Positions 11,359-22,805 are shown, counted from the first letter of the stretch. The stretch is 64,000 nt of DNA from Cryptomeria japonica (GCF_030272615.1 NC_081413.1:607950209-608014208), one strand, 5' to 3'. Notes: generated from the sequence alone by a model not told the origin. Program-made: numbers and translations.

Positions 11359-13315
11359 ATGGCATCTAACCGTTCAAGTTCATCTAGTTCATCTGTTGTT
11401 GTCTTTTGGAGAGAAATTCCTAGGCTTGATGGAACAAATTACAGAGTATGGAAGATTTGGATGGAGACTCATCTAAGATGTCTTGGCAAGGAAATTTGGG
11501 AAATCATAGAGAACAGAGTAACACCTTTTAATTCGGCATCTAGAAATCCTCCTTTGACAAACTTGGATAAAGAGCTTGAGAATGATTGTAGAGCTAGAGA
11601 AGCCCTCTTGTGTGCACTTTTTGATCAACAAATAATGGGATTAATTGACAAATCATCAACAAAAGCTATATGGGACAAGTTGGAGACTCTTAATGAAGGT
11701 GACCCTACTAGGGTGAACTCACAATACTGGTTCCCACTTTCTGACCAACTTTGACACTTATATGAATATTTTGAAAAAAACCTTCACTTTCCGACACCTA
11801 TAACTTTTAAACTGTTAAGAATTTGAAGATGATATAAACTAGTGATTTTTAACATCTTGTTTGTAGATTCTAAATATATTTTTTTCAAATTTGTTTTAAT
11901 AAAATTTTATTGATTTTCCATCTCCCTCAAAAGGTAATTTTTTACAGCAAACAACATTTTTTAAGAGTGATGTGTATCCCGAAACGCATAATTGTTTTTC
12001 TATAAATGATAAATACTTAATTCTTTTGAATTTTGGTTTGTAACATCAATACCCAGGGCATGCAGTTGGTTTGATAGTGATATGTTGAATATTTTTCATT
12101 TTATTAAGTTTTGAAGTTCGACTAATTATAATTTAGATATAGGTGTACATTTGAACACATAACTTGTTCTATATATATCAAAATTGAATTTTATTTTTTT
12201 TGTTAGAAAGAAAACATCAATACCTAGGGCATAGATATTTTTCAATTTTTTTTTGAATTAGTTTACTATTTTTCCCAATGCATTGAACAAAGAAGTTCAT
12301 GTTTGGTGAAAAACCTACATTCATAAGAAATAAAATAAAATTATATTAATGAAATTAAATATATTAAAAGTTATATTATTTGGAAAGCTTATAATAAGGA
12401 CTAAATACTTTTAAAAAACAACTTTTAAATGAATTAATTTGACCCCCCAAAAGCTAATGTAAAATTGGTTTTTTATCAGCATTTGATAGATGCAAAGGAG
12501 ACTCCATTGCAAGTATGATTTAGAAGTAGAGAGGTTCTATCCAAGAAATTTTGATCTAAGAGCCTTTGATTTAACTCTCTTCAATTAATTACTTAAAATG
12601 GGACCTCTTAAAGCTTAAATCATTATATTCTCTAAAAAATGTATGATTTCAACAAAAATCAGGACGTACCAAAAAGTGGGAACCAGCTTTGTGAGTTCAC
12701 CCACTATTAATATTGGTAAACTTGATGGTTATCAGGTGAGATATGAAAATTTGAAGATGAAAGGAGATGAAAGGATCACTACATTCATGGAAAGGGTAAA
12801 TGAAATTGTCATGGGAATTCAATGTTGTGGTGGATCTCTAAGTGAAGATGAAATAGTTTCTAAAGTTCTGAGAGCTTTACCACTATCTTATAAGATGAAG
12901 GCTACTACAATTAATTAATTGAGAACAATGGCTAATACCTCTGTCAATAGAGAGAATTTGGACCTTCTAGAGTTGTGAAGTTTGAACCTGCTTTTCATGC
13001 ATTTACATCATCAACCAATAAGAAAGACTGGAAAGCTTTGTATGCAAATGAATTGGATGATATGAAAAGGGAAGATGAATAATTTGAGCAACTTGAAGCC
13101 CTATTTTCCAGAAGAGTACCTAAAGGACCGGTAGGAAGTAAGTATGAAGGAAAATCACCTTTTAAATGTTTTGCATGTAATACGATAGGTCATTTTGCAT
13201 CTAGATGTCCTGAAAGGAATTCAAGATTTGAAGAAAGAGCTAGAAGATATTTTAAGCCTGACTCTGGATATCAGAATAAGTATAAGTACAGGAAAAACAA
13301 AGATAAATAAAAAAC
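11359..13315 (+). pseudogene. Copia-1 gag, interrupted
   Basis: This is the capsid/nucleocapsid polyprotein of a Copia element. The start codon at 11359 begins MASNRSSSSSSS, matching the gag starts of the Y copy at 17367 and the minus copy at 40275. Residues such as LDGTNYRVWKIWMETHL and KAIWDKLETLNEGD mark the N-terminal gag domain. The frame is cut after GDPT by the inserted element at 11711-12702, resumes at GKLDGYQVRYENLKM, and hits a TAA near 12916. Further downstream, out of frame, is an intact CCHC zinc knuckle (CFACNTIGHFASRC, about 13165-13210). Sequence homology ends near 13315. It cannot make a full Gag. Confidence 0.85.
11711..12702. mobile_element. Terminal-inverted-repeat element inserted in Copia-1 gag
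   Basis: The left end GGGTGAACTCACAATACTGG continues TTCCCACTTT. The right end is the inverted complement over about 36 bases with three mismatches. The element is flanked by ACTA on both sides (11707-11710 and 12703-12706). Joining the flanks restores the gag reading GACCCTACTATTAATATTG, which aligns with the uninterrupted Y copy at 17700. At 992 bp it has no transposase ORF, so it is non-autonomous. The superfamily is not clear from a 4-bp duplication. The interior is AT-rich with two copies of a CATCAATACCYAGGGCAT motif near 12046 and 12207. Confidence 0.85.
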
Positions 13316-14120
13316 AAAGATCAGTCAAGACTTAACAAGGAGTTAATCCAAAAGAGATCACTAAAAATGAATGACCCCTTATAAAACATTGACCACATTA
13401 TAACAAAGGGGCATAGACCAAATAGAGAAAAAAGACAAAAACAGAGACAAGCAAAAAAAACAGATATAGAAAAACCAGCAGAATCGGCATAAACACAACA
13501 ACGAGCCAGCCCTAAACCAACAAATTTATTTTCTGCTCCATCTCTTTTTCACTCTATAATAGTGGTGGTGATCTTCTTGAGCTTCTAAAAATTAGGAGGA
13601 GGTCCAACTGCCTTTCTCTTCAACGTACTCCTAGTATGTTTTTTGGGTCCCAAAGATATGTCCTGCTCTTCAAGGACATATGGAACTGCTCTTTAAGGCT
13701 ACAAATGATATTCTTGAATATTTCTACAGTGGCACCAATCACCCCACGACTAGTTTTAACAATTGCTTTAATGGATTCCTTGATTTTAGCATTTTGGTCT
13801 TCCAGTGTAGTCATTCTAACTTCATAGGCTTTCTTGAAGTTATTGAACACCTCCATAGTAGTTTTAAGGGACTTGATGACATAGGCCTTCTCCTTCTCAG
13901 ACCTAGGGGTAATCTCATCCGGTGTTTGCCCTTTCTCCAACTACTTAACATTATCTTTGATAATCTCCAATTTGTTGTTGTCATCTCTTTGTTTTTGTTG
14001 AATGTCCTTAATCTCGTGAAAAATACACTTAAAAATCTTAAAGGTATCCACAACCCCATCTCTGGCTAAAGCCAAAACATCAGTAACAGTATCCTTCTCA
14101 AAAGAAAGCAAATGCGAAGA
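13316..14120 (-). pseudogene. R-family relic with coiled-coil ORF
   Basis: On the minus strand a 106-codon frame (13620-13940) encodes a hydrophilic, Lys/Glu-rich helix (TLEDQNAKIKESIKAIVKTS). Its 3' side (13440-13560) shares GGCTGGCTCG and CTGCTGGTTTTTCTAT with the 3' side of the longer copy at 62010-64000. I do not recognise the protein. It is a fragment of a repeat family present twice in this window. The function is unknown, and a class of non-LTR or gag-only LTR element is possible. Confidence 0.45.
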
Positions 14121-15034
14121 AGGGTCAAGAGAGCTCAGAAAGGGTTGGCGATTTTCAAATTCTGTTATTCCTAGCTATTATAAAGTATTTACAACATATT
14201 TCATATTATTATCCTCTTTTGTGCATGTTATTTCATAACATGGATTTAAGGGTTTACCATCTTCTTTGATTTTTAAGTTGATATTTTGAAGGGGTTTGAT
14301 TCATATTCAACATTTTAGAGCATGATTTATTCAATTTGGATAGTAAAGTATCATAAATAGTTGAAAGATAGTGTAATCAAGAGAATAAACTAATCTATTA
14401 GTGACAATGAATGTGGGGTTGAACCCTATTTTAGACGTGAAATAATTAAGTATAAAAGATATGAGATGTATGTAGAATGTTATTTTAGTATTATCATAAT
14501 GAGGACATAATAAAAATTTATATAATGTTAAGCTATTGGTGGTAGATGAAGAATTCATTATAGGAAAGGGAACATCATACGCTTTCTACAAACAAAATGT
14601 AGAAGGGTAAAGGCAAATTGTGAAGGATTTGAATCAATTAAAAGATCTAGAGACATATTCTCACTCTTATGTGGTAGTTATGGGTAGAAGGCCAATAGAG
14701 GTGGGAACAAGAGAAAGATAGGTAAGGATATAAAAGTATTCAAAAAACTAAAGAAGAAAGCAACATGAGGAAGACTAAAAGTATCTAAGAAAATATTGAT
14801 ATTAGATTAGGGAAGAGGTGGTAGAATAAATGGAGCATTATAAGGATATGAATCTTATTGTTAAGTTTTGTTTTGTCTACCCTAGCCTCCCCAAGGTTAA
14901 CACATAGATAATTATAACTTGGAAACCATTATGGAAGATCCTTTTGTTGATCTACCCATACATAAAAAAATTTCTTATTATTTATGATTCTTTTATGGAT
15001 GCAAGAAGAATTATAGAAAAGGGTCCATAGTTAT
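14121..15034. other. AT-rich spacer, nothing recognised
   Basis: About 0.9 kb without a supported gene, terminal repeat or RNA gene. It ends at the TGTTAGAC terminus of the reversed X LTR. The five bases before that terminus (GTTAT, 15030-15034) would be one copy of the X target duplication, but the partner copy has been lost. Confidence 0.45.
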
Positions 15035-16073
15035 TGTTAGACAGTTCAAATAATTGGAAGACAACTAAGAGGGGGGGGGGGGGGGGGAGGGGGTGAATCG
15101 GTTGTCACCAGATTACCAAAACCTTAAGCAATTACAACTTTAATACCGGAACACATAAGATTGATACTGAAATGCATAAACCAGTTACCGAAATAGTAGA
15201 TATACTTATTAAGCACAAGCAAAAATTAGAGAATAAATACCATCCACATGACACCAAGATTTGTACATGGAAAACCTAGTACAGGGAAAAACCACAGTGG
15301 GAAGCCTACCCACAGTCAGATAATACTTCTACAGTAAGTATGTGATTACAAATTGAAGGGCCTGCCCTTGCAAGAAGGTTAATAGCCTAGAGCACACTAC
15401 TCATTATGAAAGAAGTCTCACTAACTACATAAAAATCCAGACTACAATCCAGAAGGAAGAATGAACTGCAATGATAGCATCTCCTATGCCTGAATTCAGT
15501 TCGAGTTAATCTCAATACCTTAGGATTGAATCCTCTTACATACCAATGATCGACAAAATCCTCTGCATGAATGATTATTATATTATTCACCCAATAGCAT
15601 TCCTATCATCCTTACATATGATCTACAATGAGATCTTACATCATATATATACAAACCCTCGACCATAAATAATCAGGTCAGCCACCAGACAATAAAGCAA
15701 TTACTTAATTATAAAACATGTCGGCTTGAGACCAAACAAGTAATATACAACCCATAAGACATCCGGAAAACACATCGAGAAGTCCAATCAACATGTTACA
15801 TTAAGCCGGTCCAAAACCTAGATAGTATAAACTGGAATAGAATAGGTTCGGTACTAAAATGCAATGATCCCAATCAGCCAATTCTCGAACATGATCACCA
15901 TCAACATCCTCAATCCATACTAGAAGCCGCACCAACACCACTTATGCATAATATCAAAGATCTTCAACAAAGCTCTGTTGGTGAAATCCTCATCGGATCA
16001 ACAAACCAAGCTTACTAGCATATAAGATAGAATATGATCACCAAATAAAAACCAAATGACTGAACATGAATCT
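15035..16073 (-). repeat. Copia X 3' LTR, part A (subfamily A, split)
   Basis: A Copia LTR in reverse orientation starting TGTTAGACAGTTC and running for 1,039 bp to AATCT, where the LTR is cut. It lacks the first 209 bp of U3. The missing piece is at 33160-33368 in the opposite orientation. Subfamily A is shown by the stretch at about 15825-15850, which is the complement of the diagnostic Copia-1 segment. The G run at 15069-15098 is the expanded C-tract of the LTR-end hairpin. The reversed TATA box is at about 15648. Confidence 0.9.
16069..16073. other. Target-site duplication AATCT of Copia Y (left)
   Basis: AATCT ends the X LTR part immediately before the Y LTR start. Its partner is AGATT at 33364-33368, the inverted complement, which is expected after the inversion described under findings. 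Confidence 0.8.
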
Positions 16074-17308
16074 TATTGGCTATTTGGAGGAATTGATTAT
16101 GTGTTTCATTGATGTTTTGGCATTGATGTCAACACTAGCTATTTTGGATGCTTTACCGACACCCTTCTGGTCTTGATAGGTTGTGTGGTTTCCGGTTGGA
16201 TTGGATCCGACATGCTTTGGTATGTTTGGGTTATGGAATTGGCTTATTCAACTTATTTAGGTTCATGTTTAGTCAGTTGTTTTTGTTATGGTGATCAGAT
16301 GCTATCCTACTTACTGGCAAGCTTGGTTTGTGGTTCTGACGGAGGTTTCACTGATAGAGCTTTGATGAAGATCTTTGATGATATGCATAAGTGGTGTTGG
16401 TGTGGCTTCTGGTAGAGATTCAGGATACTGATGGTGATCATGTTCAAGACTTAGTTGATGGATATCATTTCTTTAGCATGTATGGACCTATATTGGGTCC
16501 CAGTGTATATAGGTTATGGACCAACTTAATGTAATGTGTAGATTGGACCTCTCGATGTGTTTTCGGGATGTCTTATGGGTTGGATATTATTTGTTTTGTC
16601 TTAGGCCAACATGTTTTATAATTATGTAATTGGTTTATTGTTTGATGGCCGACTTGATTGTTTATGGTCGAGGGTTTGTATATATATGATGTAAGATCTC
16701 ATTGTAGATCATCATGTAATAGGAAAGGGAATATATGTGAGGATGTAATGAGTGAATAATGTAATATCATTCAGGCAAAGGATTTGGTCAATCATTGGAG
16801 ATTGAGTTGGGTTTATGTAAGAGGATTTAGTACGTAGGTATTGAGCTTAATCGAAACTGTACTCAAGCATAGGAGATGTTATCTTTGCAGTTCATTCATT
16901 CTTCTGGATTGTAGTATGGATTTCTATGTAGTCAGTGAGACTCCTTTTGTGATGAGAAGTGTGCTCTAGGTTGTTGGCCTTCCTGCAAGTGCATGCCCCT
17001 CAATTTTAATTCACATACTTATTGCTGAAGTATTATCTGATTGTGGGTAGGCTTCCCACCATGGTTTTTCTCTTTACCGGGTTTTCCATGTATAAATCTT
17101 AGTGTCATGTGGATGATATTTATTCTCTGATTGTTGTTTATGCTTAATTGGTTTATCTGCTATTCCGGTATTTGGTTTAAGCATTCTAGTATTATTTTTT
17201 TTGGTTTCGATATTAAAGTTTTAATTGCTTAAGGTTCTGGTAATCTGGTGACAACTGATTCAACCCCCCCCCCCTCAATTGTCTTCTAGTTATTTAAATT
17301 GTCTAACA
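16074..17308 (+). repeat. Copia Y 5' LTR (subfamily B)
   Basis: The LTR starts TATTGGCTATTTGGAGG (TG has mutated to TA) and ends AATTGTCTAACA, 1,235 bp. It pairs with the reversed LTR at 33369-34607: both carry GGATGCTTTACCRACACCC and lack the TTCTATTCTAGG stretch of subfamily A. A TATA-type promoter lies at about 16678-16686. The C-tract hairpin arms are at 17250-17258 and 17275-17283, with one mismatch. Confidence 0.9.
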
Positions 17309-17310
17309 AC

Positions 17311-17324
17311 TGGTATCAGAGCTC
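17311..17324 (+). other. Primer-binding site of Copia Y
   Basis: TGGTATCAGAGCTC follows the LTR end by two bases and is complementary to initiator methionine tRNA. Confidence 0.9.
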
Positions 17325-17348
17325 TGGTCCTCTCTATAGAAAGCTTAA

Positions 17349-18345
17349 TTGCTTGAGGAAGATCCTATGGTGACTAACAGTTCAAGTTCATCTAGAGCTA
17401 TCTTTCGAAGAGATATTCCTGGGCTTGATGGAGCAAATTACAGGGTATGGAAGATTAGGATGAAAACTCAACTGAGATGTCCTAGCAAGGAGATTTGGGA
17501 GATCACAGAGAATGGCGTAACACCTCATAATCTAACATCTAGCAACCCTCCTCCAACAAATTTGGATAAGGATCTTGAGAATGATTGTAGAGCAAGAGAA
17601 GCCCTCTTGTGTTCACTTTCTGATCAACAAATAATGGGATTAACTAAAAAATCATCTGCAAAGGCTATATGGGATAAGTTGGAGACTCTTAATGAAGGTG
17701 ACCCTACTATGAAGATTGCTAAACTTTATGGTTATCGAGTGAGATATGAAAACTTGAAGATGGAAGAAGATGAAAGGATTGCTGCTTTCATGGAAAGGGT
17801 AAATGAGATTGTTATGTGAATTCATTGTTGTGATGGAACTCTGAGTGAAGATGAAATAGTTTCTAAAGTTTTGAGAGCTTTACCACCAACTTACAAAATG
17901 AACAATGGCTAATACTTTTGTCAATAGAGATACCTTGGTTGGGAAATTATCTACTTTTCAGCTTGAAGAATTTGGGTCTTCTGGAACTGTGAAGTCTGAA
18001 CCTGTTTTTCATGCATCTGCATCATCAACCAACAAGCAAGATTGGAAATCTCTATATGAAAAGGAATTGGATGATATGAAGAGAGAAGATGATGAGTTTG
18101 AGCAAATTGAAGCCCTTTTTGCTAGAAGAGTACCTAAAGGACCGGTAGGAAGTAAGTACGAAGGAAAACACCTTTTAAATTTTTTGCATGTAATAAGATT
18201 GGTCATTTTGCATCTAGATGTGCTGAAAGGAATTCAAGATTTGTAGAAAGAGTTAGAATATCTTTTAAACCTAACCCCGTGTATCATAACAAGTACAAGT
18301 ACAAAAAAAAAAGAGATAAATCATGCTACATAGCGGATGAGGAAG
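17349..18345 (+). pseudogene. Copia Y gag, broken
   Basis: Gag of the Copia family. The probable start is the ATG at 17367 (MVTNSSSSSRAIF). The gag domain has LDGANYRVWKIRMKTQL, KAIWDKLETLNEGD and GYRVRYENLKMEEDERI. A TGA at 17817 (MGIQ to M-stop) ends the first open stretch, and a short deletion follows near 17900. The nucleocapsid region at 17905-18246 has the CCHC knuckle damaged: the first Cys is Phe, and a frameshift near 18170 separates it from the remaining ACNKIGHFASRC. It ends in an acidic stretch (EEGLTDSDDE) that leads to protease. Confidence 0.85.
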
Positions 18346-18410
18346 GTTTGACTGATTCTGATGATGAACTGGCATAAGACTTTGCTAGTGGTTCCAACAA
18401 TGGGAAGGAA

Positions 18411-18979
18411 TGAGTGTTCTTGGCTGTCAAGGAAGATGTTATGGCACTAGAAGAGAATGTACCTAAAGAGAAGGCACTTGCTACTAAAATTCAAGATAAG
18501 GATGAATGGGTAATTAACAGTGGTTATTCACATCATATGAATGGAGATAAAAGAAAGTTTCTATATTTGCAAGAATTTGATGGCGGTCTGGTTCGATTTG
18601 GAGTTGACAAAGCATGTATGATCAATGGAAAAGGAACTATATCATTGGATGGTAAGAATAATACTGATAATGTTGATTTTGTTGAAGGTTTGAGGCATAC
18701 TATTTTGAGTGTAGGACAATTGGTGGATATGGGATTTCAATTACAGTTCAAGGATGGAAAATGCAAAATCATTAACAGATCTGGTTTGGAGATTACAACT
18801 GGTACACAGACAAAAGGTAATATATTTCATTTGAATTTCAGTGAGAAGACATGTTTGATTGCACAAATTGATGAGAGTTGGCTATGGAATAAAAGGCCGT
18901 GTCGTGTGAATTTTGATTAAATTGCAAAGATTAGTTCAACTAAGGCAGCTAGAGATATACCTAAGATTGTGAAGCCCTA
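18411..18979 (+). pseudogene. Copia protease and pre-integrase relic
   Basis: The frame contains the protease active-site region in altered form, NSGYSHHM where relatives in this window have DSGCSHHM, so the catalytic Asp is Asn. It continues with VRFGVDKACMINGKGTISL and VEGLRHTILSVGQL, then the GAG-preintegrase segment (ESWLWNKRPCRVNFD, followed by a TAA at 18918). Homology stops near 18979 at KIVKP. The integrase core present in the minus copy (37768-39297) is missing here because of a deletion that joins this point to the segment before the reverse transcriptase. Confidence 0.85.
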
Positions 18980-20810
18980 AATCCGATATGTAAATAATGT
19001 CAAATAAAAAATTATGAGCAAGAACCGGCAGTAGAAATGATAATAACTGAAGCGCTAACACCTTTATCGAAATAGAATGTTGAACTAGTTACTCCGGCAG
19101 TATCAAAAAATTTAACAGTAACTGAAGAACACAGAAAAGAATTAGAGAATCAAAAGACTCCTAGGTATGTAAGGTTGAATCATTCAAAAGATCATATCAT
19201 TACGGATAAGAACAATGGAGTGATGACAAGAAGAAGGTTGACAACTAATGAGGTATGTTTAATTTCTTAAGTTGAACCAGTATAAGTAATTGAAGCATGT
19301 AAAGATGAATGTTGGATGAAAGCTATGGAAGAAGAATTAGATCAGATAGAAAAGAATAATACATGGAGTTTAGTTCCCCGGCCTAAAAATAAGAATGTTA
19401 TTGGAACTAAATGGGGTTTTTAGGAATAAACTAAATGAAGATGGACAAGTTGTGAGGAAAAAAGCTAGATTGGTTTTTAAAGGATATTCTCAGAAGGAAG
19501 GAATTGATTATGGTGAAACTTTTGCACCTGTAGCTAGGATTGAAGCTGTAAGATTATTTCTTGCCTATGTTGCACATAAAAACTACAAGGTTTATCAGAT
19601 AGATGTTAAGTGTGCTTTTCTAAATGGGGATCTTGATGATGAAGTTTATATTGAGCAACCTGATGGTTTTTCACTTTCAGATGATAAAAACATGGTTTGT
19701 GGGTTAAAGAAAGCCTTATATGGATTGAAACAGGCACCTAGAGCTTGGTATGCAAGGTTGGACAAATATCTTTTGAAGCTTGGTTTCACTAAAGGTAATG
19801 CTGACATTAATCTATATTATAAAGTCACTGATGATGATATACTAATTATTGAGGTCTTTGTTAATGACATCATTTTTGGAGGTGAAGATAAGTTGTGCAT
19901 GGAATTTTCTAACAATATGGAGAATGAATTTGAAATGTCTATGATTGGGGAAATGAAAATTTTCTTAGGTTTGCAGATTACTCAGACTGATAAAGGTATT
20001 TTCATCTATCAAACTAAGTATGCTAGGGAGATGTTGAAGAATTTTGGTATGAAAAATTCTAAAGCGGTTAGTACTCCTATGGTTACGAGTGAGAAATTGA
20101 CAAGGAAAGATGAATCTGCACTGGTAAATCCTACAAGATACAAGTCTATGATTGGAGGTCTACTATATTTGACTCGAACTAGACCAGCCACAATGAATGA
20201 TGTTTGCATTGCATCAAGATATCAAAGTGATCCTAGAGAAAATCACGAGAGTGCAGTGAAAAGGATTTTTAGATACTTACAAGGTACATCTGAATATGGT
20301 TTGTGGTACCCCAAAGATGATGACTTTACTTTATGTGCATATACAGATGCAGATTGGGCAGGTGATGTTGATGACCAGAAAAGTACTTTTGATGTAGCTT
20401 TCTTTCTTGGAAAGAAACTTGTTTCATGGATCGGCAAGAAACAATCATGTACTTCTCTATCTACTGCTAAAGCTGAGTATGTTGTTGTTACTACTAATTG
20501 TAGACAAGTTCTATGAATGAAGCAAATGTTGAAGGACATAAAAGTGCATTGCAATGGACTGGTAGTTATTCATTGTGATAACTCTACTGCTATAGACATA
20601 TCAAAGAATCTGGTATTTCACTCTAAGACAAAGCACATATCTATCAAGTATAACTTTTTGAAGGAAATGGTGGAAGAAAATGAAGTTAGATTAGTTTATG
20701 TGAACACTAAAGAGTAGATTGCAGACATCTTCACTAAACCTTTGCCTAAAGAATCATTTGAGTACCTTAGAGACATATTAGGGGTTTCTACCCCTCCGAT
20801 AGAGAACTAA
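18980..20810 (+). pseudogene. Copia reverse transcriptase and RNase H relic
   Basis: This is the C-terminal half of Copia pol. The linker from about 18995 has several stops. Reverse transcriptase begins near 19310 ([15 protein letters not shown]) with a frameshift near 19415, then [30 protein letters not shown] and [10 protein letters not shown]. The catalytic motif reads FVNDIIFGG, so the first Asp of VDD is Asn. RNase H follows ([39 protein letters not shown]), with stops at 20514 and 20715, and ends EYLRDILG at about 20795. The 3' half is inferred to derive from X rather than Y because of the inversion. Confidence 0.88.
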
Positions 20811-21091
20811 TTGATGCTACTTGGCATTAGTCAGGTATGCATTATCAGAGATATTATTCATTCCGGATTGATGTGGTGATGCTACTACTTAGGGGGAGTA
20901 GTTAGTTTTGTGATTCAATGGTTTATGATTTTTGCTTTGATATTTATGTCAGAATTTTTGCATTGATGTCAAAGGGGGATAGATATTCATGTGAAAAAAT
21001 TAAGGAGATATACACATTAGGGGGATAAATTTGTAGAACTTAACTGAGATATCATCTACATCGAGAGTATGAATCAGAACTTCATTGCTAT
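20811..21091 (+). other. Copia 3' non-coding region with PPT-like tracts
   Basis: Between pol and the Tat insertion lie three PPT-like tracts: TTAGGGGGAGTAG (about 20890), CAAAGGGGGATAG (about 20970) and TTAGGGGGATAAA (about 21019). The true PPT adjoining the LTR is at 33148-33159, on the far side of the Tat element. The region ends in GCTAT, the left target duplication of the Tat insertion. Confidence 0.7.
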
Positions 21092-21881
21092 TGTATATGG
21101 TGAAAATGGATAACAATAATAACAGAATTGAAAGGCTAAATGAATTCAACCACCAAACCCTAGCCTAACAACAACAAACATCCACCATAACATATGAAGA
21201 TTACCTAAGATAATGCAAATCAAATGAAATCACAAAGATTATACCATCACATGTCCAATAGGGTTTTGATCTCCATTCTTCCTATCTCCATTGATCTTGC
21301 TTGATATATTTGCTCTCAGATTTTATGTGCACAAGAGCTCAACAAAGAACGGAATGTGGTTGCAAGTAGGATCGTAGTATAGTCAAAATGATCATTAGGG
21401 CATTAAGTCATTAGAATGCTTGATTAGGGTTTGATAATGAAGGAAGCATCTCCTTAAATAGAAGACACAATATGAAATAGAGGGATAAGATTGAGAGGTG
21501 TAAAAGGAGGTCGGCTAGGATTAGAGGGTAGGTAAAAGAAATAATTAAATAATGAAAGCCCGGGTAGGTAGTGTATGAATTAAGAGATGAATGACATGTG
21601 TCATGTGTAGAAAAAGATAATGAATTGATTAAATAAATAAAGATTTATTTAATTAATAGAAGAAGTGGGATCAATTAAATAAATAAGATATTTATTTAAT
21701 TTAGGAAAAGGATAATTTAAATAAATAAATGTATTTATTTAAATGAGAAATAAGGCTAGAAGAGGATAAATGAATTAATTAAATAAATAAGGATTTATTT
21801 AATTAATAGAAGAATTAAACTTAGATAATTAAATAAATAAAATATTTATTTAATTAGACTGGACAATTTTAGGTGTCTACA
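21092..21881 (-). repeat. Tat element 3' LTR
   Basis: On the minus strand the LTR starts TGTAGACACCTAAAATTGTC and ends CATTTTCACCATATACA. Its U3 part (about 21624-21860) holds five successive AT palindromes built on TTAAATAAATA and its complement. Compared with the 5' LTR it has about twelve substitutions, nearly all transitions, and one 3-bp difference (AAGCCCGGGTAGG against AAGGGGTAGG). Confidence 0.95.
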
Positions 21882-21900
21882 TTTTGCCCCTCTTTGAGAC
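21882..21900 (-). other. Polypurine tract of Tat element
   Basis: On the minus strand CTCAAAGAGGGGCAAAA lies directly before the 3' LTR start TGTAGACACC, which fixes the orientation of the element. Confidence 0.85.
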
Positions 21901-22400
21901 AATGCGACTTGTCGCGTTGTTTCAAAGAAGATAAGATGAACTGATACAGAGTTGCCCCAGTATGGGAATGATATGCCCCCTCGAGAGATTGGATGAAAAT
22001 GTCTGAAAAGATTGCAGACAATCTCTCGATAAGAAAGAAAGGCTAGAATGGACTGACCGGATAAAGTGACAAAGTCACGGGATCAGGAAGACTGACTCGG
22101 GAAATGAAGGCTAAGGCTAGGGTAGGCTATAAGATAGACCACGGGCAAAAGACATCCTCATTGTCATCTACACATTCACGAGATCAAAGTGCAGAGTAGG
22201 AAAAGAGCAGCAGCAGTCAGCAGCGATGGCTTTCGTGCACAAATTCGACCGCGTTCGACGATTTCATAGGCCAGCAGAGGCAGGAGAGCCGGTAAGTACC
22301 ACCAAGCCTCCTCATACTTTGATGCATTTATTGTTGTCATTAATGCATGCTAGTTAGAGCAATAAATGCGCTTAGGAATAGGGTACAAAAAAGTCTGAAA
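21900..22400 (-). other. Tat 3' non-coding region next to PPT
   Basis: Between the PPT and the CGTCTG array lie about 500 bp without a gene. Short GC-rich motifs such as TCTCTCGA and its complement recur at about 21980-22030. The open frames crossing 22340-22645 arise from the repeat array and are not believed. Confidence 0.5.
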
Positions 22401-22410
22401 ACGTGTAACC

Positions 22411-22675
22411 GCGTCTGCGTCGGTGCCAGGCGCGTCTGTGTCCGACAAGCGCGTCTGTGTCGGTGCCAGGCACGTCTGTGTCTGGAACCGCGTTTGCGTC
22501 GAATGCGGGCACGTCTGCGATGTGCAGGGGCGTCTGCGATGTGCAGGGGCATCTGCGTAGTATAGTCGCGTTTATGCACAGCCTAGGCACGTCTATGTCA
22601 TACAGGCGCGTCTGTGTTTTTCAGGCGCGCTTGCGCAGTCTGTAGGCGCGTTTGTGTCAGTCAAGTGCGTTTGCG
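22411..22675 (-). repeat. Phased CGTCTG array, left (14 units)
   Basis: Fourteen copies of a motif based on GCGCGTCTGTGTC occur on the plus strand. CGTCTG or a one-to-two-base variant starts at 22412, 22433, 22452, 22473, 22491, 22512, 22531, 22550, 22569, 22590, 22609, 22628, 22649 and 22668. Spacing is 19 or 21 in all steps but one (18). In element sense the array reads CAGACG. A matching array in the opposite orientation lies at 31933-32165 near the other end of the internal region. Confidence 0.85.
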
Positions 22676-22805
22676 TTGAAAAAAAATGCAAGTTTTGGTC
22701 TTCGAGGTCAAATCGGCAGTTCTGTGATGAACATACGCTGTCGATTGGATAAGCTGCTGAGAGGATACACTCAAGCAGGTCCTCTAGGAAGACTAGGATA
22801 GATCA

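Larger units (their letters stand above)
10058..13315 (+). mobile_element. Copia-1, truncated Ty1/Copia element (LTR plus gag)
   Basis: The fragment consists of a complete 5' LTR of subfamily A (10058-11301), a primer-binding site (11304-11317) and a decayed gag that runs to about 13315, where it stops abruptly against unrelated repeat DNA. Pol and the 3' LTR are absent. The gag is split by a terminal-inverted-repeat element at 11711-12702. The LTR is the same subfamily as the X LTR pieces at 15035-16073 and 33160-33368. Confidence 0.85.

Noticed and set aside
13680-14069. 129-codon plus-strand frame
   Set aside because: It is the complement of the R-family coiled-coil ORF. Leu/Phe/Ile richness is what a reversed Lys/Glu-rich frame gives.
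15069-15098. Long G run as an assembly artefact
   Set aside because: A G or C tract occurs at the same place in every Copia LTR here. The exact length may be unreliable, but its presence is real.
15035-16073. Simple truncated solo LTR
   Set aside because: Its missing U3 piece is found at 33160-33368 in inverted orientation with a matching 5-bp junction, which fits a split LTR and inversion better.
22340-22645. Overlapping open frames on both strands (60 to 79 codons, Arg/Cys-rich)
   Set aside because: They are produced by the CGTCTG array, which lacks stop codons in several frames. Composition follows the repeat and there is no domain.
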